Below, piece after piece: positions 10,739 through 20,077 of a DNA stretch of 64,000 bases. Every line of letters starts with the position of its first letter. Positions within the stretch are counted from its first letter, which is position 1. The DNA comes from Echiichthys vipera (Eukaryota > Chordata > Actinopteri > Perciformes > Trachinidae). Made by a program: the position numbers and the translations under genes. The DNA is taken from contig OY829660.1 in assembly GCA_963691815.1 (NCBI GenBank), positions 28,593,527 to 28,657,526 of the forward strand, given 5' to 3'. The notes under the pieces are model-generated. The model saw only the letters and a program-made list of their open reading frames with translations. It searched no databases and had not been told where the DNA came from.

Positions 10739-10749
10739 TGATTCTGAGG
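10739..10749. repeat. Target-site duplication, left copy (Rex3 copy B)
   Basis: TGATTCTGAGG is repeated exactly at 17232-17242. The two copies bracket the whole Rex3 copy B with its nested element. Confidence 0.85.
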
Positions 10750-10946
10750 TACTCACTCATCACTCAACACTCATCTTCAACCGCTTATCCGTGGTCGGGT
10801 TGCAGGGGCAGCAGCTCTAGCAGGGGACCCCAAACTTCCCTTTACCGGGCCACATTAACCAGCTCCAACTGGGGGATCCCAAGGTGTTCCCAGGCCAGTG
10901 TGGAGATATAATCTCTCCACTTAGTCCTGGGAAACAACCCGAAGGC

Positions 10947-11366
10947 CCTCCGAGAGGCGGGATGGAAGATGGGCTTAACAGGACAGACAACACGGAAATG
11001 ACCGGTACGAACACTGACAACGTGATGAAGACCCTCCAATTGTGCAGGTGTGGATGGGGAAAAGTGACCACGTACAGGGGCCTGCGGATTCATCAGGGGA
11101 GAAAGAGGAAGGAGAGCAAGAAGAAAGGCATACAACATCCTTGCACTGCTCCGGCAGATAAGACAAGCAGGACCCCCAGCTGGGGAGAAAACCACAGAGC
11201 CGAGGGTCCAAAAGTTGTTGGCAGGCAAATGGCAGAGGCGGAGGAAGAACCCCCTGTGAGTAGCAGTAACCCCTTGGCATGTAAGCATGCAGAAGATAGA
11301 CCTCTGAGCCACCCAGCAGACAGAAAAGAGGGAACCAGGAAGAAAGTGCAGCATCAAGTGGCCTAA
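10947..11366 (+). pseudogene. R2-like N-terminal zinc-finger region
   Basis: The plus-strand frame contains 'CRCGWGKVTTYRGLRIHQGR' (about 11044-11105), a C-x1-C...H...H finger like those at the N-terminus of R2-group proteins, where they help recognise the target DNA. Only one finger is seen. The frame begins upstream inside Rex3 sequence, so the true start is unclear. A stop at 11364-11366 separates it from the next part. Confidence 0.65.
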
Positions 11367-11415
11367 AGCAAGCAATGCAAAGACATGGCAGAAGCTGGAC
11401 TCAGACCTCAGCCTA

Positions 11416-11830
11416 GTGCTAGAGCACTCACTCCGTGGTAAAGTGGATAGGAAATTTAACCTTCTCTGGGACATCCTGTACGAAGAGTGCAAAACCAGAT
11501 TCGGAAGTCTCACCAAGAAGCGGCACAACCTCCCTGCGAGACAAGGGAGGAGGGAGGCAGAGATCGATGCCCTGATGCAAAACCGGTGCCATCTCCGCAG
11601 GAGATGGAGGAAAGCGTCAGAGGAGGAGAGGGAAGGCCTGAAGGTGCTCTGGGACGAGTTGAGGAAAAAGCTGGCCTGCATGCAAAGAGCAGAACGCATT
11701 CGCAAGCGCAGGAAAAGGAAAGAGAAAGAAAGAGCCAGCTTCATGAGGAATCCTGCACGCCCGGCAGCTCCTGGAAGAGAAGAGGAGCGGGAAGTTGGAA
11801 GCCACCAAGGAGGAGCTTGAGCAGTACATC
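11416..11830 (+). pseudogene. R2-like linker, Arg/Lys/Glu-rich
   Basis: This frame has strongly charged, probably helical sequence ('CHLRRRWRKASEEEREGLKV', 'RIRKRRKRKEKERASF'). It lies between the zinc finger and the RT domain, where R2-type proteins carry a basic linker. It is in a different frame from both neighbours, showing frameshift decay. No enzyme motif is present. Confidence 0.55.
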
Positions 11831-11939
11831 AGGGACCAATACAGTGATCCAAAAAGGAACATTCCCTTAGGGTCGCCAGGATACGTCCCGCCTCCACCTC
11901 CTCCAACCATGCAGTTCGACACGAGCATTTGTCAGGAAG

Positions 11940-12860
11940 GCGAGGTCAGCATCAGCTCCTGGGCCTAATGGAATCCCCTACAGGCTATACAAAAACTGCC
12001 CCCAAGTGCTGAAATGCCTATGGAAGCTCATAAGCGTGGCATGGAAGAGCCAACTCATACCATCGGAGTGGCAAAGAGCTGTTGCCGTGTTTATTCCGAA
12101 GGAGCAGGAGTCCCACAACATCAGTCAATTCAGGAGCATTGCACTGTTGAATGTCGAGGGAAAGATCTTCTTTGCAGTCATGGCCAAGAGATTAACATCA
12201 TACCTCACAGAGAATGGCTATGTTGACACCACTTGCCAGAAAGCAGGAGTGCCAGGTTTTCAAGGATGTGTGGAACATTCTTCCATGATTTTGGGGCAGA
12301 TCCAGAGGGCCAAGCAGGAAAAAAGCGACCTCCATGTGGTGTGGCTTGATCTTGCAAACGCTTATGGTTCTGTCCCTCAAAAGCTCATTCAGTTTGCATT
12401 GGAGTTCTTCCACATCCCTGATTCCATCAATAACCTGGTAACCAGCTACTTCAGAGACTTCTAGATGTGCTTCAGCCTCCAGGAGTGTATAACAGGATGG
12501 CAGCGGTTGGAAGTTGGCATCGCCATGGGGTGTTCCATCTCCCCAGTCCTTTTTCTCGCAGCGTTTGAGATCATCCTCCACGGAGCCCGACAGACCGTAG
12601 GAGGAATAAGGCTGCAGACAGGGCAGAGGCTTCCACCACTCCGAAGCTACATGGACGATGTCTTTGTGGTGACAGCTCCATGCACAAGGAGGTGCCTGAA
12701 GAGGCTGGATGAGCTGGTGACCTGGGCGCAGATAAAGATAAAACCCTCCAAGTCGAGAAGCCTCTCCTTGCCAAAGGGACCAGGAACAACAGTACCATCT
12801 TTGTCGCAGGAGGTGAGCAGATCCCTCTACTGGCCAACCAGTCCATCCAAAGCCTAGGGA
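11940..12860 (+). pseudogene. R2-like reverse transcriptase domain
   Basis: The sequence reads 'PSEWQRAVAVFIPKEQESHN', 'FRSIALLNVEGKIFFAVMAK', 'VVWLDLANAYGSVPQ' (first catalytic Asp), 'VGIAMGCSISPVLFLAAFE' and 'LRSYMDDVFVVTAP' (YMDD box at 12647-12658). An in-frame TAG at 12462-12464 interrupts the RT between the palm motifs, so the protein cannot be made whole. A frameshift follows 12857. The family uses this RT for target-primed copying after the endonuclease cut. Confidence 0.8.
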
Positions 12861-12889
12861 GGCAGTACGATGCAGATCTGTCGAACAAG

Positions 12890-14157
12890 CATGCAGGTAA
12901 GGCAGCACGGAAACAACTCTCGGAAGGCCTGGCGAGCATCGACAAGAGCCAGCTCCCCGGAAAGTACAAGTTGTGGTGCTATAACTTCACTTTGTACCAA
13001 AGGGTCATGTGGCCACTGAAGATGTGCGAGATTCCATCCTCAACAGCCAACGGGTTGGATAGGCTAGCTAACTCTTATATCAGGAAGTGGCTAGGCCTAC
13101 CACGTTGCTTCTCCGACACAGGGTTGTTTGGGGCAACTTTGCTGCAACTGCTGATCCAGTCCATCACCCTTGGCTATAAGCAGGAGAAGGCCAGGTTGGT
13201 CCTGGAGCTGAAGGAATCTTCGGATCCTACCGTGAGGAATGCCCTTGTACCAGCCCGAACAGGCTGGAAATGGCAAGCCGGGCCAGAGGTCGCAGAGGCT
13301 ATTGGCAGGCGCCAACACCAGGAGATAGTTGACAGGGTGCAAGTAGGGAGAACGGGGCCACAAAGAGGGAACGCAAAGCAATGGTCGTGGAAGAGGTGTC
13401 AAGGGCAAACCAGGAGCAGTACACCATCAAAGCTGTCTCACAAGGTCGTCAAGGAAGGTGGACCACTTGGGAAGGCACCATCAAGAGGCCGATCAGCTGG
13501 GCCAACCTGTGGAAAATGCCACAAGCCAGACTCAGCTTTCTTCTCCGGGCAACCTATGACACCCTGCCATGCCCCAGAAACCTCCACCAGTGGTTTGGCA
13601 AGGAGGAGAGCTGTCCCCTGTGCAGTGCACCCAACGCCAGCCTACAGCACTTGTTGTCCGACTGCAAGACCGCATTGACGCAGGGCCGATACAGATGGCG
13701 ACATGATCAAGTCCTGACGAGACTGGCCGAAGTCCTGGAGAACGGCAGACGAGAGGCCAACAACCAGCCCACACCCAAACAGCTGCCTGTCAGGTTTGTG
13801 AGGCCAGGGGAAGGCAGAGGAGACACCAGCCGATGGGGCCCCAGGAATGTCTTCTCTAAGGCAAGGGACTGGAGCATGAGGGCTGACATCGGGAAGCAGC
13901 TGCAGTTCCCCCGGGAGGATTACCACCACATCACTCCGGCCAGAAATCGTACTGTGGTCCGCTGCTACCAGGTCTGCCATTCTCGTAGAGCTCACAATCC
14001 CCTGGGAGGAGGGAATCCAAGTCGCCTACGAGCGCAAAGCAGCCAAGTATGCAGACCTGGCGGCTGAGTGCAGGGAGGCAGGCTGGTCCACTACCATCTA
14101 CCCTGTGCAAGTAGGCTGTCGGGGCTTCGTCGGCACATCAACAACGAGGCTGCTTTG
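12890..14157 (+). pseudogene. R2-like thumb, CCHC knuckle and PD-(D/E)XK endonuclease
   Basis: Downstream of the RT are 'RVMWPLKMCEIPSSTANGLD' and 'SYIRKWLGLPRC', then the knuckle 'CPLCSAPNASLQHLLSDC' (about 13612-13665; C-x2-C-x7-H-x4-C). A restriction-like endonuclease follows at about 13939-14120 ('RPEIVLWS', 'LVELTIPWEEG', 'YERKAAKYADLAAECREAGW'). At least two frameshifts divide it, one near 13400 and one inside the nuclease near 13950. The knuckle before a C-terminal nuclease is diagnostic of the R2 group. The coding sequence ends in a stop at about 14155. Confidence 0.75.
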
Positions 14158-14408
14158 AGATGGCTGTGGCTGAGGAGAAGGGATAAGAACTGGGGGGGCA
14201 AGGCAATGAGATGGGTCAGCTGCAGGGGGTGGCAGGGAGACGTCCCTGCCACCGCTCCGCCACCAGGAGGCGTTCCGAGATTAAAGAGAGCGAAACTCCA
14301 ATGAGCGGTGGTCCCCGGCTGATGACCCTGCAGCCGACCAAAGGCGCTGTAGGAGGCGCGTCAGGCATATTTGCCCAGCAGAAACAACACCTAATCTGTA
14401 CAATCAAT

Positions 14409-15990
14409 CTGGGTCTTCCCCAAGGCCTCCTCCCAGCTGGACATGCCTGGAACACCTCCCTAGGGAAGCGGCCAGGGGGAATCCTTACTAGATGCCCGAA
14501 CCACCTCAACTGGCTCCTTTCAATGCAAAGGAGCAGCAGCTCTACTCCGAGTTCCTCACGGCTAAACTTCTCACCCTATCTCTAAGGGAGACTCCAGCCA
14601 CCCTCATAAGAAAACTAATTTAAGCCGCTTGTACCCGCGACCTCGTTCTTTCGGTCATCACCAAGCTTTCATGATCATTGGTGAGGGTAGGAAAAAAAGA
14701 TTGACCGGTAGATCGAGAGCTTTGCCTTCCGGCTCAGCTCTCTTTTTGTCACAATGGTGCGGTAGAGCGACTGCAATACCGCCCTTGCTGCTCCGATTTT
14801 CCAGCCAAACTCACTCTCCATCGTCCCCTCACTCTTGAACAAGAACCCGAGGTACTTGAACTCCTTCACTTGGGGTAAGGACTCATTCCCTACCTGGAGT
14901 AAGCAATCCACCGGTTTCCTGCTGAGAGCCATGGCCTCAGATTTAGAAGTGCTGATCCTCATCCTAGCCGTTTCACACTCAGCTGCAAACCGATCCCGTG
15001 AATGCTGAAGGTCACTGATCGACGATGCCATCTGGACCACATCATCTGCAAAAAGCAGAGACGAGATCCTCAGCCTACCGAACTGCAACACCTCCCCACC
15101 ACGACTACGCCTCGATATCCTGTCCATGAAAATCACAAACAGAATTGGTGACAAAGCACACCCCTGGTGGAGGCCAACCCCCACTGGGAACTAATCTGAC
15201 TTACTGCCGAGGTTCCGGACACAGCTCTTGCTTTGGGTGTACAGAAATTGCCCACAGAAGTGACCCCCTCACCCCATACTCCCGCAGCACCTCCCACAGT
15301 ATCTCCCGGGGGACCCGGTCATATGCCTTCTCCAGATCCACAAAGCACATGTAGACTGGATGGGTATACTCCCAGGCCCCCTCCAGGATCCTTGCGAGAG
15401 TGAAGAGTTAGTCCATTGTTCCACGTCGAGGACGGAATCCACATTGTTCCGCTTCAATCTGAGGTTCGACTATAGGACGAACCCTCCTATCCAGCACCTT
15501 GGAGACCTCTGGTCCCCCTTTTTAAATAGGGGAACCACCACCCCGGTATGCCACTGCCTTGACACTGTCCCAGACTCCCACGGAATGTTGAAGAGACGTG
15601 TCAACCCCTCCAAACCCAAAGCTTTCAACATTTCTGGACGAATCTCATCAATCCCTGGGGCTTTGCCACTGTGAAGTTGTTTGACTACCTCAGTGACTTC
15701 CGCCAGAGATATTGACAATGATTCCCCATCAGCCTCCAGCTCTGCCTCTACAAAAGAGGGCATGTTGGTTGGATTAAGGAGTTCCTCAAAGTGCTCCTTC
15801 CACCGCACGATTACCTCATCGGCTGAGGTCACCAGCACCCCGTCCTTACTGTAAACAGCTTGGACGGTTCCCCGTTTCCCCCTCCTGAGGTGTCGAATGG
15901 TTTTCCAGAAGCACCTTGGTGCCATCGCAAAGTCGTTCTCCATGACTTCTCTGAACTCCTCCCACACCCGCTGCTTTGCCCCTGACACGG
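14409..15990 (-). pseudogene. Rex3 RT region (copy B)
   Basis: Minus-strand frames give 'VWEEFREVMENDFAMAPRCF', 'FEELLNPTNMPSF', 'LHSGKAPGIDEIRPEMLKAL', 'GVVVPLFKKGDQR', then 'HQGCALSPILFVIFMDRISR', 'LLFADDVVQMASS' (catalytic FADD, about 15035-15065) and 'KAKLSIYRSIF'. This is the full RTE-type RT with its catalytic box, unlike copy A. Frame changes near 15190-15480 and 14510-14680 break it. The last part of the C-terminus lies beyond the R2-like insert at 10760-10931. Confidence 0.8.
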
Positions 15991-16089
15991 CAGAGGCTGC
16001 ACCCCTTCTGGCGCATCGGTACCTTGCAACTGCCTTTTGGAGTCTTCTGGGATAACATATCCCGGAAGGCCTCCTTCTTCAGTCTGACG

Positions 16090-16815
16090 GCTTCCCTGAC
16101 CACCGGTGTCCACCACGGTGTTCAAAGGTAAATGCCTCTTGAGGCACCTAAGACCTTGAGGCCACAGCTCACCACTGCAGCTTCAGCAATAGAAGCTTAG
16201 AAGGTTCAATGCCTCCAACCTCCACAGGGATGCCAGAAAAGCTCCGCTGGAGGTGTGAGTTGAAGATCTCTCGGACAGGGGCCTCCTCCAGACGTTCCCA
16301 GTTCACCCGCACTACTCGTTTGGGCTTACCTGGTCCGTCCAGAATCTTCCCCCATCCTCTGACCCAACTTATCACCAGATGGTGATCAGTCGACAGCTTC
16401 ACTCGAGTGTCCAAAACATACGGCCTCAGATCAGATAATACGATCACTAAATTGATCATCGACCTTTGGCCTAGGGTGCTCTGGTACCATGTACACTGAG
16501 CATCCTTATATTTGAACATGGTGTAAGTTATAGACAATCCATGACTAGCACAGATATCTAATAACAGATGACCGCTGGGATTTAGATCAGGGGGGTCATT
16601 CCTCCCAACCACGCCTCTCCAGGTGTCTCCATAATGGCCCACATGGGCGTTGAAGTCTCCCAGCAGAACTATGGAGTCCCCTACTGAAGCCCCATGCAGG
16701 ACTCTTTTCAGGGTCTCCAAGAAGTCTGAATACTCTGAACTGCTGTTCGGTGCATACGCACGAACAACAGTCAGAGTTTTCCCCCCTACCACCCGCAGGC
16801 ATAAGGAGGCGACCT
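16090..16815 (-). pseudogene. Rex3 endonuclease, C-terminal two-thirds (copy B)
   Basis: The frame runs 'VASLCLRVVGGKTLTVVRAY', 'DSIVLLGDFNAHVGHYGDTW', 'CTWYQSTLGQRSMINLVIV', 'STDHHLVISWVRGW' and 'VVRVNWERLEEAPVREIFN'. These hold the GDFN and DHH catalytic blocks of APE-type LINE endonucleases. The N-terminal third is present only in inverted form at 16816-17231. The break falls just after the position equivalent to 'EFTPVDE'. Confidence 0.8.
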
Positions 16816-17231
16816 CTCCGGGTACCATCACCTTATCGTGGTGGAGAGGTTTGTGTGTCCCTGTGAACCTGAGGGCTGTGTTGTCTGGAGCCTAGTGCTC
16901 CAGGTAGGGTCTCCCATGGCAGAGTGGTCTCAGGCGAGGGGCCGGACTAAGAATGGTTCACTAAGACTCTATGGAAAAACGAGGAAGAGAGACCCTGCCC
17001 AGAGGAAGTACGGGGCCCCCGTCTAGAGCCAGGCCCAGACGGAGGGCTCGCCAGCGAGCTACCAGTTAGATCTGGTGGGGCTTACATCAACACACAGTCT
17101 TGGTTCCGGAACCATAATCCTGGATAGGGGTTGGACCCTATTCTTGCCCAGGGTGTGAGGCGCCGGGCGGGTGTTGGAATACTCACAAACCCCCAGCTGA
17201 GTGCCACGGTTTTGGAGTTTACCCCGTTGGA
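16816..17231 (+). pseudogene. Inverted Rex3 5' segment (leader and endonuclease start)
   Basis: The plus strand reads the Rex3 leader ('accatcaccttatcgtggtg', as in copy A's 5' end) and then an internally shortened endonuclease start ending 'AGVGILTNPQLSATVLEFTP'. It meets the minus-strand body head to head at about 16815. The outermost bases correspond to the point in the element next to where the body begins, so together the two parts restore one 5' region with only a few bases missing. Confidence 0.8.
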
Positions 17232-17242
17232 TGATTCTGAGG
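17232..17242. repeat. Target-site duplication, right copy (Rex3 copy B)
   Basis: This is an exact copy of TGATTCTGAGG at 10739-10749, directly outside the inverted Rex3 5' segment. Confidence 0.85.
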
Positions 17243-18050
17243 CTCTGTGCTCTTTACTTCTCTCCAGAGCCTTTCTCCTCCGATTAACTCCTTCTGATCC
17301 ATGTTTCGTAGCTTGTGTATTTTTCCTCTCAAGCCATCTTTGATGCACATGTGAACCTGCCACAAAGACAAACAGTTTCCGCAAAAGTGAAAAGAAGCAA
17401 TAAGCTTCAGGGATGCATTTGACACTGTCAACTAATACTAAGTTTAAGCAGTGCGCGTTGCAGTGTACATAGAAAGCTAAAGGGGCCTCTGATTTAATAC
17501 ATGCTTGCACACCTGTGTTCTTTCCGCTCATTACTGAGGCTCCATCATATGCTTGTCCCACAAGGTGTTTTTTGTAGTCAAGACCATGTTACTGCAAAAT
17601 GTGTACTATTTTCTGTGAAAGTGCTTCAGCATCCAGGCGCTGTGCTGCCTCAAAGGCAAGGAAGCTTTCGCATACTAACCCATTGTAATAGTATCTAATT
17701 ACATAGGACATTTGTTCTTTCTTGCTTAAGTCTTTAGTCTCATCAGCCAAAATGCTGAAAGCCTCACTTTGGGCAGCTTCACTAGTTATTGAGGTGTGGA
17801 CCATTTCAGCTAGACAATCAAGTATTTCATTTTGTGTATCATGGTATGTTGCATTGTTTGTTTGTTTTTACAATGGGATTGTGTTTGGCTAGCAGTTCCA
17901 TAACATTATTCTTACCTTCTGAAATGTTCTGTGTAGCTGTGAGTAGCAAGGTTTCTGCATGTACTCTCTGTTTTCCCTCACTACGACCATTTCCACGCAA
18001 ACTTCGGCATTTATCAATTTGGACGTGAGCGGGAGCTACGATCAAATCTC
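17243..18050 (-). pseudogene. hAT transposase remnant 2 (ZMYM1/DUF4371-like)
   Basis: Minus-strand order: 'VMELLAKHNPIVKTN' (near 17860), 'SEAFSILADETKDLSKKEQM', a stop after 'KIVHILQ', then 'YDGASVMSGKNTGVQACIKS', 'YVHCNAHCLNLVLVDS' and 'SLLRKLFVFVAGS'. This is the DDE-containing core of a DUF4371-type hAT transposase with its C-x2-H block. It is a different copy from remnant 1, because the same protein region occurs in both. The TAA near 17585 and later frame changes inactivate it. Confidence 0.75.
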
Positions 18051-18089
18051 ACGTCAGGTCTGACATCGTTTACGCAAATTTGAGCCTGT

Positions 18090-18805
18090 GGATTACAATT
18101 CAATTCAATTCAATTCAATTCAATTCAAAAAACTTTATTTGTCCCCGGGGGGGACAGCAAATATCGACAGTGCAACTATACAAAAACATTTTAACCTGTC
18201 ACAAGAATAAAGTGTAAAAGAAGAATAAGTGTCAGGATGTTAGTGTGTTAGTACAGGTAGAATAAGTGTTAGGATGTTAGTGTGTTAGTACAGGTTAGAT
18301 ACGGAGAACATCGTCGGCGTGAGATGTAGAAAGACATGCGTGTATCAGATGTAAGCAGACATGTGAATGTGTGTATATGATGTAAACATGCAGTAGACTG
18401 TTGAAACAGGTATAAACAGAACTGTAGTGCAGAAAAGATATAAGTGGACAGTGATCGGATTCAGATGTGTCCGGAAAGGATACATATGTGTAATGAGCAG
18501 ACGTAAACAGAACTATAGTGCAGTAATAGAGTATAAATATAATATATAACTATAAGCTATGTGCAGATACTAAATAATAAAGTGATAGTGGTGCATGGCA
18601 GGAAAACAGCAGTCTAAGTATATGCTAGCTCTGTGTAACCAGATGAATACTGAAAAATAAAGGGACCATAGTGCTATTATGGATACAATATAAGATCTGA
18701 TAGACAGAATAAAGTGCAGCAGTGCATTAATACCATAACATAGTAACAGAATAAGTCCGGTGTGAACATAATAACAGAATAAATAAGTAAGTGGAGTAGT
18801 GCAAC
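18090..18805 (-). mobile_element. Rex1/CR1-group LINE, 3' UTR part
   Basis: The 3' terminus on the minus strand is the pentamer run at 18096-18127 followed inward by 'aaaaaactttatttgtcccc', a typical fish LINE 3' end. The interior holds loosely repeated 'cagaataagt...agtagtgca' units that continue at 24945 after the L2-like insertion. The two parts appear to be one element split at 18806/24945. Confidence 0.65.
18096..18127. repeat. (CAATT)n pentamer tail
   Basis: Six or seven tandem CAATT units form the 3' tail of the LINE on the minus strand. Confidence 0.8.
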
Positions 18806-19354
18806 AATTCAATTCAATTCAATTCAATTTTATTTATAGTGTCAAATCATAACCAGTGTCTCAGGACACTTTACAGAGTAGGTAAAGACCCAACAATTCC
18901 CCCATAGAGTACGGTGGCAACGAAAACCTTCCCTATAACGGGCAGGAACGTAGGACAGACCCAGCTCTGTGAAGGACGGCCATCTGTCTTGACCGGTTGG
19001 GGAGGAAGAAAAGGAGAGAGAAAGAGAGAAACACAAAGATAGACAAAAGACAGAGAGACTGACACACTTCCAGAGATGCAAGCAGCCAGCGAGTAACAGT
19101 AACTATAACAATATCTATAGTAATGTGAACATGACCCACATGTTATGGCAGTCTGCATAGCAGAACAGCAGGAACACGCACATCCAAGGTGACAGAACAT
19201 GAAAATGAAAATAATTATGACAAAATGATGAGTAGGGGCAATAGCAGCTACGATACAGCAAGACATACCACTGATGGTGTTTTTATGGCTACAGATTTTA
19301 TAATTTATAAAAGTAGTGACAGAATAAATGACTAATAGTTATTTAAGTAGCAGG

Positions 19355-19870
19355 AAGCGTCAGTAGGCACCACCACGATCAGCAGAGACCTGCACACAGG
19401 ACCAGGGCAGCAGGCATCACCACCATCAGCAGGGACCAGCACACAGGACCACGGCAGCAAGCACCACCACGATCAGCAGAGACCAACAATCAGGTCCACA
19501 GCAGCAGGCACTAACACCATCGGCAGAGACCTTCATACAGGACCACAGGACCACAGCAACAGGCATCACCACCATCAGCCGAGACGTGCGCGCAGGAACA
19601 GGGCAGCAGGCAGCACCCCCATCAGCAGGAACCTGATACACAGGACCAAGGCAGCAGGCACTACCACTGTCAGCAGAGACCTACACACAGGACCAGGGCA
19701 GCAGGCACCACCAGCACCAGCAGAGACTAGCACACAGGACCACGGCAGCAGGCACCACCCCCATCAGCAGGGACCTGATATACAGGACCAAGGCAGCAGG
19801 CACTACCAAAATCAGCAGTGACCCACAGGACTACGGCAGTAGGCACCACCACGATCAGCAGAGACCTCGG
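19355..19870. repeat. Minisatellite in the L2-like 3' UTR
   Basis: About nine degenerate tandem units of roughly 50-60 bp, each built around 'caccaccatcagcagggacc' and 'acacaggaccagggcagca'. At the start of the window copy 1 has only about one unit before the same flanking sequence, so the array differs in length between copies of the element. Confidence 0.8.
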
Positions 19871-20077
19871 AGATGACAAAGCACAAACAACTCCGGGGAA
19901 GAAGTTGAATTAATAACATGCATTGATGAGACATGAATGACATAGAGAGGAGAGAATCTCAGAGTATTAGGAAAGGTAATATTTCCCCTTGCAGACTAGG
20001 CTTATAGCAGCATCATTAAACTGAACGGACGCAGCTTTAAGAATAACAACAGCAACACAGCTGAGAGCTCGTAAGCC

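Larger units (their letters stand above)
9660..10749 (-). pseudogene. hAT transposase remnant 1 (ZMYM1/DUF4371-like)
   Basis: Read on the minus strand, the pieces follow the order of ZMYM1-like hAT transposases: 'NNFKKRSLEAAFEMGDRASQ' and 'LARQGMPFRGDNETL' (N-terminal DUF4371 part), then 'SETFSILMDKT', 'LQGQGYDDAANMGGRFKGLQ', 'YVHCQAHCLKLVLAES' (the hAT C-x2-H block), and 'WWACRETALRTL' near 9750. The TTF-type zinc finger and the C-terminal dimerisation domain are not seen. Frames change several times, and an unrelated repeat interrupts it at about 10293-10490. The upstream edge is the Rex3 target duplication at 10739-10749. Confidence 0.75.
10932..14408 (+). mobile_element. R2/Hero-like LINE with restriction-like endonuclease
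   Basis: A plus-strand non-LTR element lies inside Rex3 copy B. A single long polyprotein can be followed through several frames: N-terminal zinc finger, basic region, RT with YMDD box, CCHC knuckle, then a PD-(D/E)XK-type endonuclease. This order is characteristic of the early-branching R2 group. CTGGG appears at both junctions (10927-10931 and 14409-14413) and may be a 5-bp target duplication. Removing the element rejoins the Rex3 sequence as it is in copy A. Confidence 0.8.
10750..17231 (-). mobile_element. Rex3 copy B, full-length with 5' inversion, carrying an R2-clade insert
   Basis: The 3' end (about 10760) shows the Rex3 tail also seen in copy A. The body runs on the minus strand as 10760-10931, is interrupted by 10932-14408, and continues from 14409 to about 16815. 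The remaining 5' part (16816-17231) lies in the opposite orientation. An 11-bp duplication flanks the whole unit. RT, endonuclease and leader are all represented, but stops and frameshifts break the coding sequence. Confidence 0.85.

Noticed and set aside
10842..11744. 300-codon minus-strand open frame
   Set aside because: It is antisense to the R2-like zinc-finger and linker region and ends in Rex3 tail sequence. Only its last codons ('DYISTLAWEHLGIP') are real Rex3 coding sequence.
12198..12908. 236-codon minus-strand open frame
   Set aside because: It is a shadow of the R2-like RT, which has all catalytic motifs on the plus strand.
19355..19870. Regularly spaced repeats resembling a CRISPR array
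   Set aside because: Spacers are not unique, unit lengths drift, and the array sits in a LINE 3' UTR of an animal genome. It is a minisatellite.
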